Source of the DNA: Myxococcaceae bacterium JPH2
Lineage (GTDB): Bacteria > Myxococcota > Myxococcia > Myxococcales > Myxococcaceae
Reading direction: 5' to 3'
Assembly: GCA_016458225.1 (NCBI GenBank)
Contig: JAEMGR010000009.1
Location: 434,001 to 498,000 of the forward strand
DNA: 64,000 bases
Of this stretch, positions 20,041-28,486 are shown one piece after another. The notes beneath the pieces were generated by a model. That model had not been told where the DNA came from and searched no databases. It was given only the letters and a program-made list of their open reading frames with translations. The position numbers and the translations under genes are program-made. Each line of letters starts with the position of its first letter. Position 1 is the first letter of the stretch.

Positions 20041-20968
20041 GAGATATCGAAACCACGTTCCCCGAGCGGCGCGCCTCGTGGACCGCCGCCGCTTCGCGGG
20101 CCACGTTGAGGAACGCCTGCACGAGCGGAGAACGGTCCCCCTGCCGCCACGCCAGGGTGAGGTCCACTCGCGGCGCGGGATCCGTGATGGGGCGGAACAC
20201 CACGCCTTCACGCTGGAGCACCTGATACGTGGCGGGCACCATCGTCACGCCCATGCCTCCGGCCACCAGTGCGATGCGCGCGTGAAGCTCCGTCGCCTGC
20301 TGGGCGATGCGGGGCGTGATTCCGTGCAGAGCACAGGCCTGCATGATGAGGTCATGCAGCGTCCCACAGCCGCTGTGTCGAGGAGGCAACACCACCGGCT
20401 CGCGGGCCAGGTCCACCAGGTCCACCCGCGCGCGAGAGGCCAGCGCATGCCCCTCCGGCAGCACGGCGACCAGCTCCTCGGCCAGCAGGGGCTCCAGGCA
20501 CAGGCCGTTCACCTCGCTCGTCGACCGCAGCAGGCCCACCTGCAGGGAGTCCTGGAGGAGCGCCTGCACCTGGTCGGGCGTGCGCAGCTCCACGAGGTGC
20601 AGCTCCACGTCGGGGTATTGCCGGCGGAAGGCTCGCAGCAGCGTGGGGAAGAAGTGGAACGCCACCGAGCCCACGAAGCCCACGGACAGGTGCCCGGAGT
20701 CCCCCCGCGCGGCCTTCTGGGCGGCTCGCGCGGCGTGCTCGGCCTGCTCGAGGACCATGCGCGCCTCCCGAAGGAACGCCGCGCCCGCCTCGGTGAGCTT
20801 CACCTGGCGCCGCTGGCTGCGCTCCAGCAGGAGCACGCCCAGGTCCTCTTCCAGACGGCGGATCTGCTGGCTCAGCGGGGGCTGCGCCATGTGCAGCCGG
20901 GCCGCCGCGCGTCCGAAGTGGAGCTCCTCCGCGACCGCGATGAAGTAGTGCAGGTGGCGCAGTTCCAT
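20030..20968 (-). CDS. LysR family transcriptional regulator
   Basis: At 312 residues, it has a typical N-terminal winged helix-turn-helix (MELRHLHYFIAVAEELHFGR, then AQPPLSQQIRRLEEDLGVLL) and a two-lobed effector domain of the periplasmic-binding fold (LSVGFVGSVAFHFFP...; LVAVLPEGHAL). It lies directly upstream of, and in the same direction as, the RND pump operon, so regulation of that pump is the simplest guess. The ATG at 20968 starts the canonical MELRHLHYF; an earlier codon at 20977 would add only three residues. A 274-base region separates it from the divergent TPR lipoprotein gene. Confidence 0.93.
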   Translation of the reverse strand: MELRHLHYFIAVAEELHFGRAAARLHMAQPPLSQQIRRLEEDLGVLLLERSQRRQVKLTEAGAAFLREARMVLEQAEHAARAAQKAARGDSGHLSVGFVGSVAFHFFPTLLRAFRRQYPDVELHLVELRTPDQVQALLQDSLQVGLLRSTSEVNGLCLEPLLAEELVAVLPEGHALASRARVDLVDLAREPVVLPPRHSGCGTLHDLIMQACALHGITPRIAQQATELHARIALVAGGMGVTMVPATYQVLQREGVVFRPITDPAPRVDLTLAWRQGDRSPLVQAFLNVAREAAAVHEARRSGNVVSISPKY

Positions 20969-21242
20969 GGCCTGCACCTATACGGGAGCCCGCCCGCGCC
21001 GTCACGCGCCGCCCGGACGCTCCGCGTGCGCCTCCCTCCCAGGCCCTAGAAGGCGGGCATCTATCCAGGCCCTCACACGTCCATCCACTCCCGAGTCGAG
21101 GGCCCCTGTCAGGACGGGAACGTGGTAGGCGAGTTCGGGTATGCTCCCAGGCCCGTGAGGGGCCCCCGGAGGGAGCCCCAAAGGCTGTTTTCCGAACCGT
21201 GTCCGGCCCGAGAGGCCGGCACCCGCCAGAAAGGCTTTGTCG

Positions 21243-22031
21243 ATGAAGCACATGGGACGTGTTGGATTGGTGCTCGGGGTGCTGGCCCTGAGCGGCATGA
21301 CGGGCTGCAAGAACGAGCAAGAGGAGCAGGCGAACTCCCACCGCATCGCCGGCACCAACTTCCTGGCGGACAAGAAGTACGCCGAGGCCATCAAGGAGTA
21401 CGAGCTGTCGCTCCAGGCCAACCCGAACCAGGAGAAGGTCTGGGAGAAGAAGGCCTTCGCGCACCTGCAGGCGGGCGACCCGGCCGCGGCGGCGACCTCG
21501 GCGCTCAAGCTCCTCGAGTTCCGCAAGGAGCCCGCCCAGAAGGCGGAGGTCTACCGGAACATCGCCGGCTTCTACATGCAGGGCGGTCCGCTGGAGAAGG
21601 CCGAGGAGTACTTCAACGAGGCGCTGAAGATCGATCCGAAGGACGAGGCCTCGCTTGGCTGGATCGCGGAGATCTACTCGCAGAAGGGCGGCGCGCGCTC
21701 CATGACCGCGCCCCTCGTCCCCGAGCACCTCGACAAGGCGCTCCAGTATTACGACAAGGTCCTGGCCGTGAACCCGAACTCGGCCAACACGTACCTCAAC
21801 AAGCGCATCGTCATGTTGAAGTACATCCAGTACGAGACGGACCAGAAGGACGCGGCCCTCTCCGAGGCCGCCGAGAACGCCAAGGACGCCGCCATCGTGG
21901 CCGAGGCCAAGGCGCGCGCGGACCAGCACCAGGCCCGCGTCGAGGAGTTCAAGAAGCAGTTCGACGAGGTGAACAAGAAGTTCGGCGACCTCGCCAAGGC
22001 CGCCAAGGGGCAGGCCGCCGCGAAGCCGTAA
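21243..22031 (+). CDS. TPR-repeat lipoprotein
   Basis: This 262-residue lipoprotein has the signal MKHMGRVGLVLGVLALSG followed by MTGC, then acidic KNEQEEQ. Several TPR-like helix pairs follow (FLADKKYAEAIKEYELSLQA, KAEEYFNEALKIDPKDEASL, ALQYYDKVLAVNPNSANTYL). The C-terminal 60 residues are Ala/Lys/Glu-rich and probably a coiled coil. It likely acts as a protein-protein adaptor in the envelope; no partner is indicated by its neighbours. The start is ATG 21243 with AAAGG upstream; a TTG six bases earlier is less likely. Confidence 0.85.
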   Translation: MKHMGRVGLVLGVLALSGMTGCKNEQEEQANSHRIAGTNFLADKKYAEAIKEYELSLQANPNQEKVWEKKAFAHLQAGDPAAAATSALKLLEFRKEPAQKAEVYRNIAGFYMQGGPLEKAEEYFNEALKIDPKDEASLGWIAEIYSQKGGARSMTAPLVPEHLDKALQYYDKVLAVNPNSANTYLNKRIVMLKYIQYETDQKDAALSEAAENAKDAAIVAEAKARADQHQARVEEFKKQFDEVNKKFGDLAKAAKGQAAAKP

Positions 22032-22056
22032 GCCTCGCTGTCGCACCGTGACACCC

Positions 22057-22099
22057 GGGCCCGGAGTCCCGAGGCAGCCGCCTCGGTGCTTCCGGGCCC
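22057..22099. terminator. Two-part hairpin between convergent genes
   Basis: GGGCCCGGA (22057-22065) pairs with TCCGGGCCC (22091-22099). Inside it CCGAGGC (22069-22075) pairs with GCCTCGG (22080-22086). The structure sits between the TPR lipoprotein and the MFS gene, which face each other. There is no T-run. Confidence 0.55.
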
Positions 22100-22109
22100 T
22101 GTCGCATCC

Positions 22110-23438
22110 TCAGGACTCTTGAGGACCGGTGCGCTCCGCGCCCGCCGCCATCCCCGATGCCACCTCGGCCGGGATGATGCCCAGGCGCGTGTAGATGGGG
22201 CGGACGTGCTCGCGCAGCGACGGCAGTCGCCAACGGAACAGCGCCGCGGCCACGATGCACGCCGCGCCCCCCAGCGCGATGGTGATGGGCGCCCCGACCC
22301 TCGACGCGAGCGAGCCAGCCAGCAGGCTGCCAAAGGGCACCGTCCCCATGAAGGCCATGGAGTAGAAGCTCATGACGCGGCCGCGCATGCGCTCCTCCAC
22401 GATGGTCTGCAGGACGGTGTTGCACGCGGCCATCGTCACCATCATCCCGAAGCCCGTGGCCACGAGCGTCACCAGCGACAACACCAGCCCTCGTGACAGC
22501 GAGAACGCGAGCTGCCCCACGCCGAACACCGCCGCGGTGGTGACGATGACGCGGCCCAGGCCTCGAACGGAGCGGCGCGACGCGAGGTAGACGGCGCCGA
22601 TGAGCGCGCCCAGCCCCGAGGCCGCCATGAGCCAGCCCATCACGTTCGCCCCGCCCTGGAGCACCTTCGAGGCGATGACAGGCATCAGCACCGTGTAGGG
22701 CGTGCCCATGAGGCTCATCATCGCGAGGAGCAGGAGCACCGTGCGGATGGGCGGGAAGTGGTAGGCGTAGCGGAAGCCCTCGCGAAGCTCGGAGAGCACG
22801 TGCTGGTGCTCCGCGTTCGGCGTCCGCGGGCGCACGCGCATGGCGAGCAGCGAGGCGATCACCGCCAGGTAGCTGAACCCGTCGATGAGGAAGCAGCCGC
22901 CCTCCCCCACCGCCGCCACGAGCGCGCCCGCCACCGAGGGCCCCAGCAGTCGCGCCGCGTTGAACATGCTGGAGTTGAGCGCGATGGCGTTGGGCAGGTC
23001 CTCGCGCGCGTCGATCATCTCCACCACGAACGACTGTCGCGCGGGGATGTCGAAGGCGTTGATGACGCCCTGAATCACGCTCAACACGAGGATGTGCCAC
23101 ACGGCGATGACGCCCGAGAGGGCCAGGGCCGCCAGCGCGAACGACTGGAGCATCGCCAGCACCTGCGTCCACACCAGCACACGGTGCCGATTCCACCGGT
23201 CCGCCAGCACGCCCGCGAATGGCGCGACCAGGAACGTGGGGAGCTGTCCGCAGAAGCCCACCACGCCCAGCAACATCGCCGAGCCGCTCAAGCGGTACAC
23301 CAGCCAGCTCGTCGCCACCCGCGTGAGCCACGTCCCGATGAGCGAGACGCTCTGCCCTGAGAAGAAGAGGCGGTAGTTGCGGTGACCCAGCGCTCGCAGC
23401 ATGAACCGCCAGTCGCTCGCAGCCCGCTCTGCCGCCAT
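22110..23438 (-). CDS. MFS transporter, EntS-like (MFS_3) exporter
   Basis: This 442-residue integral membrane protein has about 12 hydrophobic segments. The start, LGHRNYRLFFSGQSVSLIGT, and the loop 2-3 motif GVLADRWNRHRVLVW are characteristic of the MFS_3/EntS-like exporters. It should export a small molecule by proton antiport; substrates in this family include siderophores and drugs, and nothing nearby identifies one. ATG 23438 gives the expected N-terminus. Confidence 0.88.
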   Translation of the reverse strand: MAAERAASDWRFMLRALGHRNYRLFFSGQSVSLIGTWLTRVATSWLVYRLSGSAMLLGVVGFCGQLPTFLVAPFAGVLADRWNRHRVLVWTQVLAMLQSFALAALALSGVIAVWHILVLSVIQGVINAFDIPARQSFVVEMIDAREDLPNAIALNSSMFNAARLLGPSVAGALVAAVGEGGCFLIDGFSYLAVIASLLAMRVRPRTPNAEHQHVLSELREGFRYAYHFPPIRTVLLLLAMMSLMGTPYTVLMPVIASKVLQGGANVMGWLMAASGLGALIGAVYLASRRSVRGLGRVIVTTAAVFGVGQLAFSLSRGLVLSLVTLVATGFGMMVTMAACNTVLQTIVEERMRGRVMSFYSMAFMGTVPFGSLLAGSLASRVGAPITIALGGAACIVAAALFRWRLPSLREHVRPIYTRLGIIPAEVASGMAAGAERTGPQES

Positions 23439-23480
23439 GGTGCTCCGCTCCTCCGCGCTGGGTGCCGACGAAGTCAGAAG

Positions 23481-23696
23481 CTAACGCCGCCGACCGCCTC
23501 CCAGCACGAGCAAGGCGAGTCCGCCCACCAGGGCCGCACCGCCGCCCGCCAGATAGCCCGTCGTCGTGTCGCTGTTGCGGCCGGTGAGCAGCTCCGTTGC
23601 GCGCTCCGACAAGGAGTCACGGGCTTTCATTCCCGTCCACAACAGCACGCCCCCGACCACGACGAGCATCAATCCCACGACGCGGGCAGCACCCAC
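23481..23696 (-). CDS. Small two-helix membrane protein, DUF3185-like
   Basis: At 71 residues, it has two membrane helices (VVGLMLVVVGGVLLWTGM and LAGGGAALVGGLALLVLGG) separated by about 25 polar residues including DSLSERATELLTGRNSDTTT. The layout matches the DUF3185 family. The GTG start at 23696 has an excellent ribosome binding site, AAGGAGGA, four bases upstream. Function is unknown. It lies between RNase R and the MFS gene in the same direction. Confidence 0.75.
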   Translation of the reverse strand: MGAARVVGLMLVVVGGVLLWTGMKARDSLSERATELLTGRNSDTTTGYLAGGGAALVGGLALLVLGGGRRR

Positions 23697-23756
23697 ATGT
23701 CCTCCTTGCTGGTTCCCCGTGGGACGCGCAGCCCCTCAGGGTCGGTCCGACTCGGG

Positions 23757-26753
23757 TCAGCGCTTGCGCCCGGGCGACTTCTTGGAGCGTCCCACGGACT
23801 TCTTCGGCGCGCGCGACTTTCCACCGGGCGACTTCTTCGGCCCGCTGGCCTTCACCTTCTTGCCCTTGCGCGGCGGAGATGCCCCCGTGTCACGCGGAGC
23901 CCATCCACCCGAGTCCTCCGGCCCCCGTGCCTCCGTGCCCACTTCTCGCCCGCGCGACGCATCCCACTTGCGCTGCGAGGCCAGGGCCCGGATGCGGTCG
24001 AAGCCCGGGTGCGGCGAGGGCGACGTCTCCCCCGAGGAACCCGACCCCGCGACAGGAGCCTCGGGAGCGGACTCGACGGAAACAGGAGGCTCACTGGGCT
24101 CGGCGGGAACGGCCGCCGGGCGCACGAACATGCGCCGCTTCGGCGTCGTGGGCGCGGGCGTGGCATCCATCCCCGGCCAACGAGTCGTGGACTCCTCCGC
24201 GTCCACGGGACGCGCGCGTGGCCCTCGCGCGGGCGCGGCATCTTCGCGACGACCCTCGCGGCTGAAACGCCCGCGAGGCCGCGCGGGCTCGGCCCACGGA
24301 AGGGCCTCCGCGACGGGCACGGGAAGCGCCTCGAGCGCCTGCGCCGCATCCAGCTCCTCCGGAGACGGCATCGAGGGCTGCACTTCCTTCGCGGCCTCAC
24401 GCTCACGGCGGCCCGGTCGCTTCGCACGCTCGCCAGGGCGGTGCGTGGGCGCGGACGGGGCCCACTCCCGGCGACGACGGGGCAGCGCGTAGCCACCTCG
24501 GCTGGGCAGCGGCGCCTCGCCCGAGAACTGGAGCGCCTCGAAGTCGATCTTCCGCGTCGTGGGATTCGCCGACACCAGCCGCACGCGCAGGGCCTGCCCC
24601 ACGCGCACGCGGCGCCCGTTCGCATACACGAGGGCGTGCACGCGCTTGTCCAGCTTCGAGCCAGGCCCGAGCGTCTCCGCCTTCACGAGCCCCTCGACGT
24701 GCACGGTGTCGAGTTCCACGAAGAAGCCGAAGTCAGCGATGCCGGCCACGGTGGCGTCGAACTCCTCCCCCACCCGGTCTTCCATCATCAAGGCAGCGTA
24801 GAAGGACACCACCTCGCGCTCGACCTGCATGGCGGCGCGCTCGCGCTCGGAGCACTGCACGGCCATGTCCTCGAGCCGCTCCTCCTCGCGCTCCAGCTGC
24901 GCCTCGGTGGGCTTGCGCCCCTTGCGAGCCCAGTGCGCCTTGAGCAGCCGGTGCACCAGCAGGTCCGGGTAGCGCCGGATGGGCGAGGTGAAGTGCAGGT
25001 AGTACTCCGCCGCGAGCCCGTAGTGGCCCACACGCGAGGACGTGTAGACCGCCTGCATCATCGAGCGGAGCAAGAGCTGGTTGAGCGCGCGCTGCTCGGG
25101 GTGCCCCTCCAACTGGCTCACGAAGGCGTCCAGCTCCTTCGAGGACACGCCATCCTCGATGTGGAGCACGAAGCCATAGGCCTGCGCGAGCGCGGCGAAG
25201 GCCGCCAGCTTGTCGGGGTCCGGCTCGCCATGGAACCGGTACACCGTGGGCAGGCCCTCGTCCTGGAAGAACGCCGCGACCGCCTCGTTGGCGGCGAGCA
25301 TGCACTCCTCGATGAGCCGGTGGCTGTCCTTGCGCTCGCGCTTGTCCATGCGCTCGGGCAGGCCATCCGAGCCCAGCACCACCTTGTGCTCCGGCAAGTC
25401 GAAGTCGATGGCGCCGCGCTCCTTGCGCATGCCCATCAACGCGCGCGCCAGGGCCATGAGCTGCTCGAAGTGCGGCTTGAAGGCGTTGCGGTGCGGCACG
25501 TCCTTGCCCTCCAGGACGTCCTGCACCTCGTTGTATGTGCAGCGCGCCACGCTGCGCATCACCGCCGGATACAGCTCCGACGAGCGCCGGTGGCCGCGCG
25601 CATCGAACGTCATGTCCGCCACCATGCACAGGCGGTCCTCGTCCGGGCGCAGCGAGCAGATGCCATTGCTCAGCCGCTCGGGGAGCATGGGCAGGACGCG
25701 ATCCGGCAGGTACACGGAGGTCGCGCGGCGCAGGGCCTCGGTATCCAGCGCGCGGCGCTCGCGCACGTAGTGCGTCACGTCCGCGATGGCCACCACCAGC
25801 CGCCAGCCATTCCCGAGGGGCTCGGCGTACACCGCGTCGTCGAAGTCACGCGCGTCCTCGCCGTCGATGGTGACGAGCGGCAACGTGCGCAGATCCTTCC
25901 GGTGCTCGCCGCGCGCCTCCTCTTCGGACACGCGCACGTCGAAGGTGTCCGCCTCGTCCATGACCTCCGGAGGAAACTCATCGGAGAAGCCCTGGGAGTA
26001 CGCGATGCCAATGACCTCGGCGCTGGGCGTACCGGGACGCCCGAGCGAACCCGCGACCTCACCGATGAGATCCCGCCCCGGAGTGAGCAGGTTCGCGCCG
26101 ATGCCGAGCCGCACCTTCACCAGGTCGCCATCTCGCGCCATCTGCGTGAGCGGCACGCGGATGGGGCCCGGCAGGCTCGTGTCCGTGGGAACCACGAGGC
26201 CGTGGCGGCCATGCGTCATGTAGGTTCCCACCGCCAGCTCGCGCCGCCGTTCGACGACGCGGACGAGCCGCCCCTCGAAGCGACCTGGACGCCCCGACAC
26301 CTCGACCACCACGCGGTCGTTGTCGAGCGCCCGCTGGGCCTCGTGCGGAGGCAGGAAGATGTTCTCCCCCTCCCCCGAGACTGGATGCACGAAGCCGAAG
26401 CCGTCCCGGTGGACATGGAGCGTTCCCTCCACCGTGGACTCGCCATCGGCGTCCCCGTCGTCACGCGGGGCAGGGGCGGCGCGCGACGTGCGGCCAGGGG
26501 GACGAGGGCGCTCGCGCTCGGCTCGCCCAGGACGAGAGGGCCGCTCGGGGCTCGGAGCCTGGGAGGCAGCATTGAGGCGGAAGCGCTTGCCGTCCTTGGC
26601 AATGTCGCCTTGGCGAACCAGGTCGCGAAGGGCGCGCTTGAGCGCGGTCTGCTGGCCTGGGTGCAGGCCCGCGAGGCGCAGGAGTTCCTTCACCCCAAGG
26701 GGGTGATCGGCATCAGCGAGGAGTTGCTTGAGATGTTCGGGAGTAAGAGTCAC
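23757..26753 (-). CDS. rnr: Ribonuclease R with a long basic C-terminal extension
   Basis: This 998-residue 3'-5' exoribonuclease has, in order, an N-terminal winged helix (LTPEHLKQLLADADHPLGVK), cold-shock-like OB folds (about 105-230; GTLHVHRDGFGFVHP), the RNB catalytic domain from about residue 297 (DGEDARDFDDAVYAE, with the metal-binding Asp cluster intact) to about 630, and an S1 domain (VAGIADFGFFVELDTVHVEG). About 270 further residues are Pro/Arg/Ser-rich and end in repeated Lys-Lys/Arg motifs (KSRAPKKSVGRSKKSPG). E. coli RNase R also has a basic tail, but a much shorter one; it helps binding of structured RNA and ribosomes. The enzyme degrades structured RNA and helps in rRNA and tmRNA-linked decay. 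The GTG at 26753 is the only suitable start for the winged helix. Confidence 0.93.
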   Translation of the reverse strand: MTLTPEHLKQLLADADHPLGVKELLRLAGLHPGQQTALKRALRDLVRQGDIAKDGKRFRLNAASQAPSPERPSRPGRAERERPRPPGRTSRAAPAPRDDGDADGESTVEGTLHVHRDGFGFVHPVSGEGENIFLPPHEAQRALDNDRVVVEVSGRPGRFEGRLVRVVERRRELAVGTYMTHGRHGLVVPTDTSLPGPIRVPLTQMARDGDLVKVRLGIGANLLTPGRDLIGEVAGSLGRPGTPSAEVIGIAYSQGFSDEFPPEVMDEADTFDVRVSEEEARGEHRKDLRTLPLVTIDGEDARDFDDAVYAEPLGNGWRLVVAIADVTHYVRERRALDTEALRRATSVYLPDRVLPMLPERLSNGICSLRPDEDRLCMVADMTFDARGHRRSSELYPAVMRSVARCTYNEVQDVLEGKDVPHRNAFKPHFEQLMALARALMGMRKERGAIDFDLPEHKVVLGSDGLPERMDKRERKDSHRLIEECMLAANEAVAAFFQDEGLPTVYRFHGEPDPDKLAAFAALAQAYGFVLHIEDGVSSKELDAFVSQLEGHPEQRALNQLLLRSMMQAVYTSSRVGHYGLAAEYYLHFTSPIRRYPDLLVHRLLKAHWARKGRKPTEAQLEREEERLEDMAVQCSERERAAMQVEREVVSFYAALMMEDRVGEEFDATVAGIADFGFFVELDTVHVEGLVKAETLGPGSKLDKRVHALVYANGRRVRVGQALRVRLVSANPTTRKIDFEALQFSGEAPLPSRGGYALPRRRREWAPSAPTHRPGERAKRPGRREREAAKEVQPSMPSPEELDAAQALEALPVPVAEALPWAEPARPRGRFSREGRREDAAPARGPRARPVDAEESTTRWPGMDATPAPTTPKRRMFVRPAAVPAEPSEPPVSVESAPEAPVAGSGSSGETSPSPHPGFDRIRALASQRKWDASRGREVGTEARGPEDSGGWAPRDTGASPPRKGKKVKASGPKKSPGGKSRAPKKSVGRSKKSPGRKR

Positions 26754-26880
26754 GGGAGGGATGCGGCTCGGCCGCTACGGGAACGGGTAGGCCCGGAGTG
26801 GCCGGGCGAGAACCCCCCGGCGAACGCTCGCCCCCCCGGTCCCATACGGTCCGGGTGGGGGCGTGCGGCATTTCCACTTC

Positions 26881-28293
26881 TCAGGGTTTGACCGTCACGT
26901 TGATCTTGAAGGAGCGCTCGACCTGGCCGGGCATGAAGGCCTTGGCCAGGAAGAACTCCACTTCGAAGGTGCCGGGGTTTCGCGGCGTGAAAAAGAATTC
27001 TCGGGTTGCCGGGCCACCGCTGGGGCCCGACTCAAAATTCGCCTCGCGCAGCCCCACGCGCTTGGCGATGGTGGGCTCGATGGCCCAGGTGGCGCCGGGC
27101 TGCTCGGGCAGGCGCACGGTGAGGCCGTGGTTGAGCTTCACGTCCACGCTCGTGGGCACCTCGCCCTCGATGTGAACGATCTCCATCTCGTCGCGAAGGA
27201 CCGCGCGCGCTTCGGAGGGCCGAGGCTCCACGGTCTCCGCGCCGATGCGGCCACCCCAGCCAGCGAGCTTGTCCACGACGCCCGTCACCTGCAGCGTCTG
27301 ACCGACGAACTTGCGCAGCCCCTTGCTGGCGGCCTTGCCCTCCACGATGAAGGACACCTGCTGGCGCGTGCCACCGTTGGACACGACGAGCACGTACTCC
27401 TCGCCCGTCATCTCCAGGTTGCCGCGGATGCTGGCGAAGCCCTTGATGCCGGCGCCCATGCCCGCGGCCACCAGCATCGACACCTCGCCCGGCGACAGGT
27501 AGCGCAGCTTCGGCTCGGTCTCGACCGGGACGACCTCCGGAACCTCGACCTCCGGCTTCTTCGCCGAGTACTTCCGCACGTCCACCACGCCGCTGTGGTT
27601 GGTGGTCTTGCGGATGAGACCGCTGACGGAGACCTTGTGGTCCACATACGCCGGCAGCACTTCCTGGTCCGGCCCCTGGAGCAGGAACAGCAGCTCGCGC
27701 TTGTCCCGGCCAATCACGACCAGGTGTGGCATCTCGCCGTTGACGATGAGGCGGCCCTTGAGGCTGCCCTCGCCCATCACACCCCGGCCCTCGCCAGCCG
27801 TGAGGAGCTGCTCCATCTCACGCTTGGTCAGGGGCTCGCCGGGAGGAGGAAGCTTGGTGGCGCGAGGCCGGGGGCGATCCACGGCCGGAGCGGCAGGGGC
27901 TGAAGCAGCGCCCTTGGCGCCCTTGCCCGTCGCCTTCTTGCCAGCGGGGGCCTCGGCGGGAGCGGCCTTGGCCGCGGGGGTCTTGCCCACCGCCTTGGCA
28001 GCGGGCGCGGCGGCCTTCGTCCCCGACGCGACCTTCGCCTTGCCCTTGGCCTCGACGACCTTCTCGGCCTTCTCTGGCTTGGCTTTCTCGGCGGGAGCCT
28101 TCTTCGCCGCTGCGGCCTTGCCCTTCGTTCCCTCGGGGGGCGACTTCGCCGGCTTTGCCTCGACCTTCGCCACCTTCTTGGAGGCGTTCTTGATCAGGTC
28201 CAGCCGGGCTGCCTTGTCCTTCTTTGCGGCGGGCTTGGCACCTGCCTTGGCAGCGGGAGTCGCCTTCTTCGCCCCGGACTTGGGCTTGGCCAT
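26881..28293 (-). CDS. Histone H1-like tailed protein with beta-rich domains; function unknown
   Basis: At 470 residues, the first 145 are almost only Ala, Lys, Pro, Gly and Glu (AKPKSGAKKATPAAKAGAKP) and resemble the C-terminal tail of histone H1. Two OB-like or Ig-like segments follow (GSLKGRLIVNGEMPHLVVIG; GFASIRGNLEMTGEEYVLVV). The last 90 residues (LTVRLPEQPGATWAIEP ... NPGTFEVEFFLAKAF) weakly resemble a chagasin-type (I42) inhibitor fold. The ATG at 28293 has AAGGAGA eight bases upstream, and a good sigma-70-like promoter lies about 90 bases before it. It may bind nucleic acid or another polyanion through the tail (inference). No Cys is visible and no catalytic motif is recognised. Confidence 0.8.
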   Translation of the reverse strand: MAKPKSGAKKATPAAKAGAKPAAKKDKAARLDLIKNASKKVAKVEAKPAKSPPEGTKGKAAAAKKAPAEKAKPEKAEKVVEAKGKAKVASGTKAAAPAAKAVGKTPAAKAAPAEAPAGKKATGKGAKGAASAPAAPAVDRPRPRATKLPPPGEPLTKREMEQLLTAGEGRGVMGEGSLKGRLIVNGEMPHLVVIGRDKRELLFLLQGPDQEVLPAYVDHKVSVSGLIRKTTNHSGVVDVRKYSAKKPEVEVPEVVPVETEPKLRYLSPGEVSMLVAAGMGAGIKGFASIRGNLEMTGEEYVLVVSNGGTRQQVSFIVEGKAASKGLRKFVGQTLQVTGVVDKLAGWGGRIGAETVEPRPSEARAVLRDEMEIVHIEGEVPTSVDVKLNHGLTVRLPEQPGATWAIEPTIAKRVGLREANFESGPSGGPATREFFFTPRNPGTFEVEFFLAKAFMPGQVERSFKINVTVKP

Positions 28294-28381
28294 CGACGCC
28301 GTCTCCTTGAAAGTTCCCGTGTCTTATCAACGGGTTGGCGGGACGCCCCCGAGTGGGACGCGGGCCTCGCGATCACGATTG

Positions 28382-28410
28382 CTTGTAACGATGATCAGGA
28401 GGGCTGTCAA
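28382..28410 (-). promoter_or_regulatory. Sigma-70-like promoter for the H1-like gene
   Basis: On the minus strand TTGACA (28410-28405) and TACAAG (28387-28382) are separated by exactly 17 bases, in an AT-rich patch unusual for this sequence. Transcription would begin about 80 bases before the ATG at 28293. Confidence 0.5.
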
Positions 28411-28486
28411 ACTAACACTTGATTTTCCCACGGACTTTGGTCGTGAAAACGCCCCCGTGGCGCGCTCGCGGGGCTATAAATCCGCC

